In this document: piece after piece, positions 53,918-61,993 of the stretch
How positions within the stretch are numbered: the stretch's first letter is position 1
Layout: each line of letters begins with the position of its first letter
NCBI RefSeq assembly: GCF_001690195.1
Contig: NZ_LZGM01000070.1
Coordinates: forward strand, 62,001-126,000
Source: Gilliamella sp. wkB108
GTDB lineage: Bacteria; Pseudomonadota; Gammaproteobacteria; Enterobacterales; Orbaceae
Direction of reading: 5' to 3'
DNA length: 64,000 nt
Translations under genes and position numbers: made by a program
Notes under the pieces: model-generated
Told to the model about the DNA's origin: nothing
The model's input: only the letters and a program-made list of their open reading frames with translations
The model's database searches: none

Positions 53918-54439
53918 ATGCAAATTAATGGAAGTATTGATTATGATTTTGCAGAGCAGTTTCAGTTAGCCATTACTAAAGCTATTGCTAGTTCATGTCA
54001 TTTTATGCATGCTGATGGAACAAAACCAGATCGTCAAAGTATTGATTTAACTATATCGACAAGTTATTTTAATACAGATTTAGGATACACAGTAGAGGGA
54101 CATATAGATTTGCAATTAAAAACAGTAATCAATCCAACTGTCATAAATAATATCCTTAAATATCCATTAAAAATTAAAAATTATAATGAACTTATAGGTA
54201 AAAGAAGAAATCCAAAATATCTTTTTGTCATGATTATTCCAGATAATAAAAAAATGTGGATGCATGAATTTAACAATGGTATCTTTCTCCCATATAAATA
54301 TTATTGGATTAATTTAGAAGGGTTTCCACCTTCAAATAATAAAACCTCAGTTACGATAAATATTCCAATACACCAAGAATTAACACGTGAATCATTAATG
54401 AAAATGCTGGAATATGCAATAGAAGGTAAAACTTTATGA
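53918..54439 (+). CDS. Unknown protein A of two-gene operon, DUF4365-like fold possible
   Basis: A 173-residue soluble protein. The stretch RQSIDLTISTSYF...GHIDLQLKTV resembles the D...QxK core of DUF4365/PD-(D/E)XK-type domains, and YYWINLEGFPPSNN near 130 fits the end of that fold. The acidic residues are only partly canonical, so nuclease activity is unsure. Its stop overlaps protein B's start (ATGA), so both are made together. It follows CI by 54 bp, the usual place for lysogeny-expressed defence genes. Confidence 0.6.
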   Translation: MQINGSIDYDFAEQFQLAITKAIASSCHFMHADGTKPDRQSIDLTISTSYFNTDLGYTVEGHIDLQLKTVINPTVINNILKYPLKIKNYNELIGKRRNPKYLFVMIIPDNKKMWMHEFNNGIFLPYKYYWINLEGFPPSNNKTSVTINIPIHQELTRESLMKMLEYAIEGKTL

Positions 54440-55578
54440 GTAAATTATTAGACGTAAATAAAATTGCATATTATATTGAAATGATAGAGAAATTTCTTTC
54501 TGACCATGATTGGCACCGCTTAAAAGAATATGATACTTTTTCTGTATGGAACTTAAAAGAAAATCCTACTTTTAAAACAGATATCCGTTTACCTATAAAC
54601 TCAAATAATGAATATGCTGACGATATAGATTTGATTGAAGAAGCAATAAATAAATTAGCTATTATTTTTAATTCTAATTTTGAATTCATTTTGCAATCAA
54701 TAATAAATAAACAACCAATAACCAGCGTTTCAAAAATTAGTTTTAGAGTTATTAGTGATGATGTTATGAAAGGCAATATTCCGCTTGATGAAGGGATTAA
54801 TTTAATAACAAATGTTAAAAAGTTCATAGAAAATATAGCTAAAGCAACTGAAACTAAAAAACCAAGTTTTACAAACTATAAATCAAAAGATATTATGGAT
54901 TTCATGGGGTCAATTCAGTTAGGACAGACCGAAATAGGAAGTTACATTGTAAATTTACATTATCCAATTTCACAAACAGATACACTTGATAATATAAATA
55001 AAGTTGAACAATCCTTCTCAGAGTGCGTGGATAATGATATAGAAATCGGATTAAAAACATTAACCGAAATAGTAAATGAGAATAAATATATTGATGATAT
55101 TGCGACATTAGTTAAAAAAGGAATAAGTGCTAATTTATGTGATTCATTAATTGATTTGACTGGATTGTCACAAAATAGAGATGTTGAGATTATTTTACAT
55201 AATAAAACAAAAAAATTAACTCCTTTTTATTTTGACAAAACCAGAATTTCACTCATAAAAAAGATTTCAAAAAAATTATATCAAGATGAGTTTATTTTAG
55301 ATAATTTTACTGTTACAGGTTACGTGGTTGATAGACACAGTCTAAGTGGAAATCTATTAGAAGGAGGCAAAATCTCAATTAAAATGCCTATTTTGTATAA
55401 AATGAGAAATATCGACATCGATCTTAATACAGAACAATACTACATGGCTAATGAAGCAGTAAAATTGGCTAGCCAGATCAGCATAACTGGGAAATTATCA
55501 ATAAAAAAAGCAACTGGCACATTAGTTAATATATCCGACATAAAAATAGTCGAACAAAAAGAAATCAATTTTGTATAA
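54436..55578 (+). CDS. Unknown protein B of two-gene operon
   Basis: A 380-residue soluble protein with no recognised family. The N-terminal third (MIEKFLSDHDWHRLKEYD and FKTDIRLPINSNNEYADDIDLIEEAINKLAIIF in part) reads like an alpha/beta domain; the C-terminal part (NFTVTGYVVDRHSLSGN, then ISITGKLSIKKATGTLV) is beta-rich, with an OB-like appearance. No membrane segment. It is coupled to protein A and followed by a strong terminator, so the pair is a separate lysogeny-phase unit. Confidence 0.6.
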   Translation: MSKLLDVNKIAYYIEMIEKFLSDHDWHRLKEYDTFSVWNLKENPTFKTDIRLPINSNNEYADDIDLIEEAINKLAIIFNSNFEFILQSIINKQPITSVSKISFRVISDDVMKGNIPLDEGINLITNVKKFIENIAKATETKKPSFTNYKSKDIMDFMGSIQLGQTEIGSYIVNLHYPISQTDTLDNINKVEQSFSECVDNDIEIGLKTLTEIVNENKYIDDIATLVKKGISANLCDSLIDLTGLSQNRDVEIILHNKTKKLTPFYFDKTRISLIKKISKKLYQDEFILDNFTVTGYVVDRHSLSGNLLEGGKISIKMPILYKMRNIDIDLNTEQYYMANEAVKLASQISITGKLSIKKATGTLVNISDIKIVEQKEINFV

Positions 55579-55626
55579 CAAACAACTAAATATAATTACC
55601 CAATAAAAATTACTAGCTTTTATAAA

Positions 55627-55649
55627 AAGCCCCTAATCGGGGCTTTTTT
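55627..55649 (+). terminator. Terminator after two-gene operon
   Basis: AAGCCCC-TAATC-GGGGCTT followed by T6, 48 bp past the stop of protein B. Confidence 0.88.
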
Positions 55650-55713
55650 CATGCCTAAAATCTGCATATAAAATCCTTCCTCGCTCAAATTGTATAAATA
55701 ACAATCAAACTAT

Positions 55714-55761
55714 ATTACATTTTGTAATTACATCTTGTAATGTATAATTACATATTGTAAT
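55714..55761 (+). promoter_or_regulatory. Second CI/Cro-type operator cluster
   Basis: Three 15-bp palindromes ATTACATNTTGTAAT lie at 55714-55728, 55727-55741 and 55747-55761, matching the cI-cro operators. They precede the plus-strand early block by about 180 bp, so that block is probably repressed in the lysogen. Confidence 0.75.
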
Positions 55762-55939
55762 ATTAACACATCAAAACAAATTAACTTACCAAATGATTAG
55801 TTTTGATTAGATAGTCGAACGGCGCGACTTTAAACCATGCGTCGGGACTGTGGCGGTAACTCAATACAGGCGGTAAACAATCAAACTAAATGCCTTTCAG
55901 TGAGAGTTATATAGTTTGATAACAACAGAGGATTAAATC
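55762..55939 (+). other. Leader region with possible folded RNA
   Basis: Non-coding. TAGTTTTGATTAG, AATCAAACTAAA and ATAGTTTGATAAC near 55797-55922 are mutually complementary or repeated, with GC-rich words GCGTCGGGACTGTGGCGG between. It could be a structured 5' leader of the 55940 gene. Confidence 0.35.
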
Positions 55940-56356
55940 ATGTTTAAAGTAGGCGACAAAGTAGTACCGAATGGGTTTAGATATAAGGTTGATACACATA
56001 GATACGGCACTTATCTAATAATGGTTAAGTGGGAAGAAGAATCAAAAGTGGTAACAGTTGAAAGCATTGGTGAAAATAATTGTATCAATGTAACTGATGG
56101 AAAGTATGAGTTTATCTATCACCCATCAGAACTGCGAATTGCAACGGAAAAAGAGATAGAAACGCTTAATGAAACAAAAGAACAAAAGTTTGATTTTAAT
56201 AATTACTTCTATGTGTTAGCGCTTAATGATGGCAAGCGGTTTATCGCTACATGTAGAGATTTTACAGATGAAATTTATGGGATAAACGAAAACAATTCCG
56301 CTTTTATTGATAAAGGTAGCATCAAAAAAATCATAGCAATCATACCAAAGCAATAA
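55940..56356 (+). CDS. Early-block hypothetical protein
   Basis: A 138-residue acidic protein. FKVGDKVVPNGFRYKV at the start suggests a small beta-barrel, and the C-terminal FNNYFYVLALNDGKRFIATCRDF a second beta region. AGAGG precedes the ATG. No family recognised. It opens the block controlled by the second operator cluster. Confidence 0.6.
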   Translation: MFKVGDKVVPNGFRYKVDTHRYGTYLIMVKWEEESKVVTVESIGENNCINVTDGKYEFIYHPSELRIATEKEIETLNETKEQKFDFNNYFYVLALNDGKRFIATCRDFTDEIYGINENNSAFIDKGSIKKIIAIIPKQ

Positions 56357-56436
56357 CAAATTTAAACAAGTGGGCTTGAGTTTGATGTTAAGAACACTGA
56401 CAGCTCGGAAAGACGGCACATTGCTACATCCTATTT

Positions 56437-56460
56437 GCCCTCCTAGTGAGGGCTTTTTTT
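56437..56460 (+). terminator. Terminator within the early block
   Basis: GCCCTC-CTAGT-GAGGGC followed by T7. It separates the 55940 gene from the next small genes, which therefore need antitermination or another promoter. Confidence 0.85.
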
Positions 56461-56481
56461 ACAGAATTAAGGAATAAAACA

Positions 56482-56715
56482 ATGAATTATCAGAAATGGA
56501 AATCCGAGTATTTAGACTCGCTAAATAAAAAAATCAAATCACATAAATATTCGGTTAATTACACAGAACACTATATCAACGAGTTATGTCTAGAATTATT
56601 AGAAAGAGGCGGTTTCGATGAGGATTACGGACATTGGGAATGTGTAACGGCTGAACACGCATCACAAGAAAGTTTTGAATTTTGGCTAAAAGATTATTTT
56701 ACCGATGAGGAATAA
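56482..56715 (+). CDS. Early-block hypothetical protein
   Basis: Start chosen at 56482 (MNYQKWKSEYLDSLN), with AAGGA 8 nt upstream; the longer frame runs through the terminator. 77 residues, helical and charged, ending FWLKDYFTDEE. No family recognised. Confidence 0.6.
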   Translation: MNYQKWKSEYLDSLNKKIKSHKYSVNYTEHYINELCLELLERGGFDEDYGHWECVTAEHASQESFEFWLKDYFTDEE

Positions 56716-56719
56716 AACA

Positions 56720-56797
56720 ATGAATAAATTAGTACCACAAAACGAAGAACAAGAACACATGATTCAAATTCTACTTGCAAAAATGCAGGGGGGTTAA
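56720..56797 (+). CDS. Small acidic peptide (25 aa)
   Basis: MNKLVPQNEEQEHMIQILL... ends in GG. GAGGAATAAAAC before the ATG is a clear ribosome-binding site, and its stop abuts the next ATG. The arrangement suggests translation, but function is unknown. Confidence 0.45.
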   Translation: MNKLVPQNEEQEHMIQILLAKMQGG

Positions 56798-56974
56798 ATG
56801 AACACAATACCAACTGATCTTGTCGGCTGTAATGTTCATGAAACAGACCGATTTAATCTCAATTATAAATTAACTAAGAGCGAACTGATGTACGCCCATT
56901 TTTGTACCTATGTACTAACGATCGGCATGTTGTTTATGTTGATTCGCTGGATGTTACAAATTGCTACGAGGTGA
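56798..56974 (+). CDS. Small single-span membrane protein (58 aa)
   Basis: MNTIPTDLVGCNVHETD...ends with a transmembrane helix (FCTYVLTIGMLFMLIRWML). CAGGGGGG lies before the ATG. Tightly packed between small genes. Membrane-bound phage micro-proteins of this sort often interact with host proteins; no homologue recognised. Confidence 0.55.
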   Translation: MNTIPTDLVGCNVHETDRFNLNYKLTKSELMYAHFCTYVLTIGMLFMLIRWMLQIATR

Positions 56975-56986
56975 ATATGGGAAGAA

Positions 56987-57232
56987 GTGTATAACTCGCT
57001 ATCAATCCAAGCAAAAATGACTATTGAAATAGCTGAACTTAAGGCACATCACGGATTTGCATATGTTACTACTACCAATAATGAAAAAATGATAATTGAT
57101 TGTTCAAGTATAGATAATTCGGATGATGGTACATTCTTTATCGGATTGAGAACTGGAGACTTTGATACATGGTCTGTGAATATTGATTGTATAGCTAGTG
57201 TTGAAAATCTATTAGGAAATGATTATGACTGA
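56987..57232 (+). CDS. Early-block hypothetical protein
   Basis: An 81-residue frame starting with GTG at 56987, or from ATG 57017 (MTIEIAELKAHHGF), giving 71 residues. Neither start has a strong ribosome-binding site. The sequence is acidic and beta-rich (FAYVTTTNNEKMIIDCSS). It overlaps the Lar-like gene start. Confidence 0.5.
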   Translation: MYNSLSIQAKMTIEIAELKAHHGFAYVTTTNNEKMIIDCSSIDNSDDGTFFIGLRTGDFDTWSVNIDCIASVENLLGNDYD

Positions 57233-57452
57233 ACAATTAAAACCTTGCCCGTTTTGTGGTAGTGAAGATTTATTTATTGATGATATCGATTATAGGTTTA
57301 ATGAAGATATCTCAGAGGAACATAGAGACGGTATTTGTTCTGCTGTCGTTTGTTTTAACTGTAATGCAAGAGGCAGTGAGAAAGATTCCGAGAATAAAGC
57401 AATATTAGCTTGGAATTCAAGAAAAAGTGGAACAAATGAGGAAAGGCAATAA
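57225..57452 (+). CDS. Lar-like restriction alleviation protein
   Basis: Start taken at 57225 (MTEQLKPCPFCGSED), 75 residues; two codons longer is possible. CPFCG near residue 8 and CFNCNARG near 50 form the two zinc half-sites of the Lar family, which reduces type I restriction of incoming DNA. It overlaps the next ATG by one base. Confidence 0.8.
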   Translation: MTEQLKPCPFCGSEDLFIDDIDYRFNEDISEEHRDGICSAVVCFNCNARGSEKDSENKAILAWNSRKSGTNEERQ

Positions 57453-58051
57453 TGACTACTCCAACATTAGAGCAATTTTTAGATGATGTTAAAAACCACG
57501 AATTAACAATTCATCAAAATAATGGTGTTTATCGCCATTTAACGTTCAAAAATCCAGAATCAATTAATCAGTATTTTAACATTACTACATATCCAGAATA
57601 TCTCGTAATCACTGGCGATATGGGGTCGTTAATATTTTCCAGACTAACAGATATGTTTAATTTTTTCCGTTCTGATGATTTGCAGATAAAACCTGACTAT
57701 TGGTCTGAAAAAATAGAATCGATAAATTACAACGCAAAATCAGCGAGTTATTCAGAGTTTGATATAGATGCAGTAAAAAAGTATGCACAGGAAGATTTAA
57801 ATGATTATCTAGACGGAAATCAAACGCTATCAAGTAATGATAGAGAAGAGTTAATCGAGGAATTCGATAATAAAATCATGTGCGCATCTAACGAATGGGA
57901 AATGGTCGAAGCAATTAGAAATTTTAATTGTAATGGTTTTGAATTTGTCGATTTTTGGGAAAGAGACACAAGCAAATATCTGTATCGTTACATCTGGCTG
58001 TGTTATGCGATCGTCTGGGGGATAAAGAAATTTGATGAGGTGATTAAGTGA
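57452..58051 (+). CDS. Early-block hypothetical protein
   Basis: A 199-residue acidic protein. The N-terminal TPTLEQFLDDVKNHELTI and the internal EYLVITGDMGSLIFSR segments are recognisable from Gram-negative prophage early regions of unknown function. No catalytic motif is obvious. It overlaps the next gene by 4 bp. Confidence 0.65.
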   Translation: MTTPTLEQFLDDVKNHELTIHQNNGVYRHLTFKNPESINQYFNITTYPEYLVITGDMGSLIFSRLTDMFNFFRSDDLQIKPDYWSEKIESINYNAKSASYSEFDIDAVKKYAQEDLNDYLDGNQTLSSNDREELIEEFDNKIMCASNEWEMVEAIRNFNCNGFEFVDFWERDTSKYLYRYIWLCYAIVWGIKKFDEVIK

Positions 58052-58347
58052 CAAATAAAAAAATAATCAAACGGTTAATAAAAGGCAATTGGTATTTAAA
58101 AGCTGAAGATGATCACGATTTAGCTCTAATACTAAACGCCTGTCATGACGCTAAATTAACGTGGATAAGTGGCAATACTAAAGTGAGTGAGGTAATAATC
58201 GAAGATGGTGGGTATATCCTGCACCCAATATATTTTATTGGTATTGATTGTGATGATACAGAGTTGTCATATAGCCATACACCATCGGCATTTGAGTTTA
58301 CCTATGACATTACAGACTGGTTTTATCGAGAGGTGATCAATGACTAA
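58048..58347 (+). CDS. Early-block hypothetical protein
   Basis: A 99-residue protein with a GTG start overlapping the upstream TGA (GTGA). AGGTG is upstream. Composition is acidic with many beta strands (WYLKAEDDHDLALIL). No family recognised. Confidence 0.55.
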   Translation: MTNKKIIKRLIKGNWYLKAEDDHDLALILNACHDAKLTWISGNTKVSEVIIEDGGYILHPIYFIGIDCDDTELSYSHTPSAFEFTYDITDWFYREVIND

Positions 58348-58387
58348 ATATAGCGAACTGTCTAAAAATGATTGATGAGGTATAAGT

Positions 58388-58609
58388 ATGAGCGAATCAA
58401 TTATATTAACTGATGATGAGTTACAATTATTAACAGGCAGGAAAAATAAAAGCCTTCAAATTAAATGGCTTAAAGAAAATAAATTTTGTTTTCATGTTAA
58501 TTTACTAGGTAAACCCATTATTCTACGCGCATCATTAAATCAAAAAGTAATAATTGAAAATAAGCAACAAGAACCAGATTTTGGAGCTTTAAATGGCAAG
58601 GAACCGTAA
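58388..58609 (+). CDS. DUF4224 protein before integrase
   Basis: A 73-residue protein: ILTDDELQLLTGRKNKSLQIKWLKENKF is the DUF4224 signature (residues 6-33). These usually lie just before phage integrases and may act as excisionase-type or regulatory factors. It overlaps the integrase start by 17 bp. Confidence 0.85.
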   Translation: MSESIILTDDELQLLTGRKNKSLQIKWLKENKFCFHVNLLGKPIILRASLNQKVIIENKQQEPDFGALNGKEP

Positions 58610-59615
58610 AGACAAAAAAGATAACATACTCCCCCCTCGTGTATCTAAAAACAAATACTCCTACTACTTAAAAACCAGAGAAAATAAAACAATTACGCTT
58701 GGTTCCGTTGGAATAAGCATGATAGAACTTTGGGCTAAATATGAAGGTGTAATAGCTGAACAAAAGGAAGTAATGACGTTTAGTAAACTTTGGAGTATGT
58801 ACTTAAAAAGTCCAGGATTTAATAAACTATCACCTCGGTCACAACAAGATAAGTTAAAAGGTGCTAAAAAAATATTACCGGTATTTGGAAATATAAACGT
58901 TGATAATATCAGACCAGAGCATATACGCCGATATATGGATATAAGAGGAGAGCAAAGCGAAGTACAAGCTAATCACGAATTATCATATATGTCCGTTGCT
59001 TTTGCGTGGGGATACGAAAGAGGATATTGTAAAATTAATCCTTGCACAGGAATTAAGAATTTCACAATCAAACCTAGAGATAAATATATCGACGATATTG
59101 AGTATTATACTATCTATGATGAAGCTATAGACATCATTAAAGTTGCTATGGAAATATCATATTTATGTGCAGCTCGGCAGGGTGATATATTTAATCTAAA
59201 GCATAACCAGATTCTAAAAGAAGGTTTGTATATAAAACAAGGTAAAACAGGAAAAAAACAAATCAAACAATGGACGGAAAGATTAAAGAAGGCTATTGAT
59301 TTAGCAACAAAACTATTTCCGCCATCTTCGTCTGATTCATTTGTTTTACTTAACCAGTCAGGAAGGAAGTTAATCCAAAAAACATTCAATTCATATTGGC
59401 TAGAAGCTAAAAGAGCCGCTGAAAAGAAATTAGGCAAAGAAATAAAATGTACATTCCATGACATAAAAGCCAAAGCTATTTCAGACTATGAAGGAGCAAC
59501 TAAAGATAAACAACTTTTTAGCGGTCACAAAACCGAAGCGCAAGTTAATACATATGACCGAAAAGTCAAAGTTACACCAACCTTAAATCCACCTAAAAAA
59601 GAAAATTTATTCTAA
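58593..59615 (+). CDS. Tyrosine integrase of the prophage
   Basis: A 340-residue integrase. An N-terminal basic part (RNRKDKKDNILPPRV) is followed by a SAM-like core-binding domain and a catalytic domain: Arg in YLCAARQGDIFNLK near 196, HDIKAKAISDYEG near 289 (H-x-x-K rather than H-x-x-R), GHKT near 311 and Tyr in NTYDRK near 320. It ends 93 bp from the tRNA, facing it. It is unlike the satellite integrase in sequence although both use the same tRNA. Confidence 0.93.
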   Translation: MARNRKDKKDNILPPRVSKNKYSYYLKTRENKTITLGSVGISMIELWAKYEGVIAEQKEVMTFSKLWSMYLKSPGFNKLSPRSQQDKLKGAKKILPVFGNINVDNIRPEHIRRYMDIRGEQSEVQANHELSYMSVAFAWGYERGYCKINPCTGIKNFTIKPRDKYIDDIEYYTIYDEAIDIIKVAMEISYLCAARQGDIFNLKHNQILKEGLYIKQGKTGKKQIKQWTERLKKAIDLATKLFPPSSSDSFVLLNQSGRKLIQKTFNSYWLEAKRAAEKKLGKEIKCTFHDIKAKAISDYEGATKDKQLFSGHKTEAQVNTYDRKVKVTPTLNPPKKENLF

Positions 59616-59708
59616 CTGTATATTCTAAGTAAATTCCAAGCTTGTTGTTTGTTTAACTGTTCAATAACAAATAAATAATCTATTGCATTGATTTAATTGA
59701 TATTTATG

Positions 59709-59767
59709 TGGTGCCAGTGGTCGGACTCGAACCGACACGCTTTTAAGGGCGGCGGATTTTGAATCCG
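59709..59767 (-). repeat. attR of prophage (within tRNA-Leu)
   Basis: The 59-bp segment identical to 23449-23507, from the CCA end to just past the anticodon. Confidence 0.92.
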
Positions 59768-59795
59768 CTGCGTCTACCAATTTCGCCACACTGGC
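59709..59795 (-). tRNA. tRNA-Leu (anticodon CAA)
   Basis: Reading the minus strand: acceptor GCCAGTG/CACTGGC, D-arm, anticodon stem GCGGA-TTCAAAA-TCCGC (anticodon CAA at 59759-59761), a long variable arm, T-arm GGTTCGAGTCC, discriminator A and encoded CCA. It corresponds to E. coli leuX, also an island hotspot. The prophage repeat covers 59709-59767. Confidence 0.95.
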
Positions 59796-59893
59796 ATTAG
59801 AAGTGTAATTAAGTAAACGTTGGCATTATACTAAGCTCTGAAATATCTGCAACAGATATTGTAATAAAGTGCTTTGGTTGCCTAAAAATTCAG

Positions 59894-60136
59894 CTACCAC
59901 TTGCGTTTCCAAGCTGGTAATTTTTTAAGAATGGTATAAGCGTTCTGTTTTGCTATCGCATAATCGACATTATGATGATTCGCATAATGAAGTGTTAATT
60001 CATGCCATTTTTCATCAAATGATTTCATTGTTCCATCTTTGTGAGCGCAATGTTTACAATAATTTTTGGACATATCATGTAACGGGTAGTCGCCAATAGA
60101 GGTCATTGGCATGCCACATGCAATGCACATTTTCAT
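59894..60136 (-). CDS. Zinc-ribbon protein (Zn_ribbon_2-like)
   Basis: An 80-residue protein: CIACGMPMTSIGDYP (residues 4-18) and YCKHCAHKDGTM (~27-38) form a zinc ribbon; the rest is helical. Such proteins are small and of uncertain function. The gene is single, on the minus strand, just outside the tRNA. Confidence 0.75.
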   Translation of the reverse strand: MKMCIACGMPMTSIGDYPLHDMSKNYCKHCAHKDGTMKSFDEKWHELTLHYANHHNVDYAIAKQNAYTILKKLPAWKRKW

Positions 60137-60256
60137 ATTTAAGATCTCTTTTAAATTAATTAAAGAAAACTAACTTTCATTATTGATTTAATGAAAATGC
60201 TACTCCGAGTTAAGTGCGATTACAAGGTTTGGTTGCATTAAGGAAAATTATTTTAT

Positions 60257-60508
60257 TTAAAAATTAAGTTCAATTTGAGTTTTTGGCTCAGTAATTTGTT
60301 GCTGACGTTGTTGTGCTAATAGATAACGACGTCTTTGCGCTCGTTGTTTGCATAAACGTAGGACTTCTTGTTTTTCAGCATCAGAATAGCTTAACCATTT
60401 GAATCTTTCTTCTCTGGAACGATAACATTTGATGCAATATCCTTGTTTGTCAGTTTCACATACGCGTTGGCAAGGACTTTGGATGTCAAAAAATTCAATC
60501 TGATCCAA
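60257..60508 (-). CDS. ydhL: DUF1289 protein YdhL
   Basis: An 83-residue protein matching E. coli YdhL: IEFFDIQSPCQRVCETDKQG, CIKCYRSREERFKW and SDAEKQEVLRLCKQR. Four Cys residues suggest metal binding. Function unknown. Confidence 0.85.
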   Translation of the reverse strand: MDQIEFFDIQSPCQRVCETDKQGYCIKCYRSREERFKWLSYSDAEKQEVLRLCKQRAQRRRYLLAQQRQQQITEPKTQIELNF

Positions 60509-60547
60509 TCGACTATCCTTCCTTTTAATTAATGCTATGCCATTAAA

Positions 60548-61819
60548 TTATTGTTCTTTTAAACCTAATCCTTTACTGAGAACTTTAAAACAATCATCAC
60601 AATCATGCGTTGCAGCATGAAGTAAGGTTTGGGTAGGAGCATGAATTAATTTGTTAGTTAATTTATATGAAAATTCTGCAAAAACTTCATCAACATTAGC
60701 ACCTTGTTTGATTGCATTCATGGCTTTTGATTCTAATTCTCGTTTTATATTTTCAGCATTACTTCGATATTGTTTTACAAAATCAACGGCATGGCGAGAT
60801 TTGAGCCAATCATTAAAAAGTTCGGCTTGTTCTTGGATAATATATTGTGCTTCTTTGGCTGCAATGGCACGTTGCTCTAAATTAGAGGCTACCGTTTTTT
60901 GTAAATCATCAATAGTATAAAGGTATATATTATCGAGTTTACTTATTTCTTCTTCAACATCACGCGGTACGGCAAGATCAATAAATAACATGCGTAAGTT
61001 ATCTCTAGCTTGCATCGTGCGTTCAACCATTCCTTTACCAATAATAGGCAATGGACTGGCAGTTGAGCTAATAACAATATCAACATCTTTGAGTCGATTA
61101 GCTATATCAGGTAGTGAGATAATTTCTGCATCAATAATAGAAGCCAATTTTAATGCTTTCTCACGAGTACGATTAGCAACAATTACATGATTAAAACCGT
61201 GAGGTTTTAAATATCGTGAAATTAACTCTATGGTTTCCCCTGCCCCAACTAACATTACATTGATTTGTTTTGCATCCGTAAATAGTTGCCTAGCAACCAT
61301 GCAAGCAGCATAAGCGACTGAAGCAGTATTTGCACCAATATTGGTTTCAGTTCGTACGATTTTTGCCACATGAAATATGTTTTGAAATAACTTTTCTAAT
61401 TCAACTGATAAGCAGTTATTTTTCTGCGCATAGCAATAAGCTTGTTTAACCTGACCTAAGATTTGTGGTTCACCAAGGATCATTGAATCAACACCACTAG
61501 CAACAGACATGAGATGTTCGATTGCTGTTATTCCTTCATACCAGTAGATCGCATTTTGATAAAGTGTTATATCTATTTGATGAAACTGTCCTAACCAGTT
61601 TTCAACCGACTGTTTTAATCGCAGATAATCAGTTTTATGTTCGTAACTTAAATAGATTTCAGTTCGATTGCAAGTAGACAAAATAACACAACCATCTACT
61701 AATGGATGTTGATAGAGACTATATAGCGCTTTATCGATAATTTCATTAGGGAAAGCTAATTTTTCCCTTAGGGTTATCGGCGCTGTTTTATGATTAACAC
61801 CTAATATTGTTATTGACAT
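60548..61819 (-). CDS. hemA: Glutamyl-tRNA reductase HemA
   Basis: A 423-residue enzyme: GVNHKTAPITLREKLAF (residues 7-23), catalytic Cys50 in STCNRTEIY, GVDSMILGEPQILGQVK near 109 and the NADPH-binding VMLVGAGETIEL near 190. It reduces glutamyl-tRNA to glutamate semialdehyde, the first step of C5-path haem synthesis. It is divergent from lolB, as in E. coli. Confidence 0.96.
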   Translation of the reverse strand: MSITILGVNHKTAPITLREKLAFPNEIIDKALYSLYQHPLVDGCVILSTCNRTEIYLSYEHKTDYLRLKQSVENWLGQFHQIDITLYQNAIYWYEGITAIEHLMSVASGVDSMILGEPQILGQVKQAYCYAQKNNCLSVELEKLFQNIFHVAKIVRTETNIGANTASVAYAACMVARQLFTDAKQINVMLVGAGETIELISRYLKPHGFNHVIVANRTREKALKLASIIDAEIISLPDIANRLKDVDIVISSTASPLPIIGKGMVERTMQARDNLRMLFIDLAVPRDVEEEISKLDNIYLYTIDDLQKTVASNLEQRAIAAKEAQYIIQEQAELFNDWLKSRHAVDFVKQYRSNAENIKRELESKAMNAIKQGANVDEVFAEFSYKLTNKLIHAPTQTLLHAATHDCDDCFKVLSKGLGLKEQ

Positions 61820-61993
61820 TGCATTGCTTCTTTTATAAGAGTTTTAATAAACATAGCTATTTCATTAAGCGCTTTACTTATAACATTATATAAAAAAATA
61901 ATAAACGTTAATTTACAGTAACTTTTTCTATTCTGCTAATTATCAGTTATAATGCCTCACTCGATTAGTCATAAATTTCTAAAGAGCCTTTTT

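Larger units (their letters stand above)
23449..59767. mobile_element. Complete-looking SfV/P27-like prophage (~36.3 kb)
   Basis: The element is bounded by 59-bp direct repeats, with the integrase beside the intact tRNA-Leu. Its modules are HK97-type packaging and capsid, Mu-type contractile tail, lysis cassette, lambda-type replication and switch, and integrase. This head-tail mix is known from Shigella phage SfV and relatives. All essential structural genes appear intact; the only clear break is the Rha-type regulator fragment near 43.9 kb. It should be inducible, by inference. Confidence 0.92.

Noticed and set aside
54471-54827. 118-residue minus-strand frame inside protein B
   Set aside because: Antisense to a coupled plus-strand gene, no start signal.
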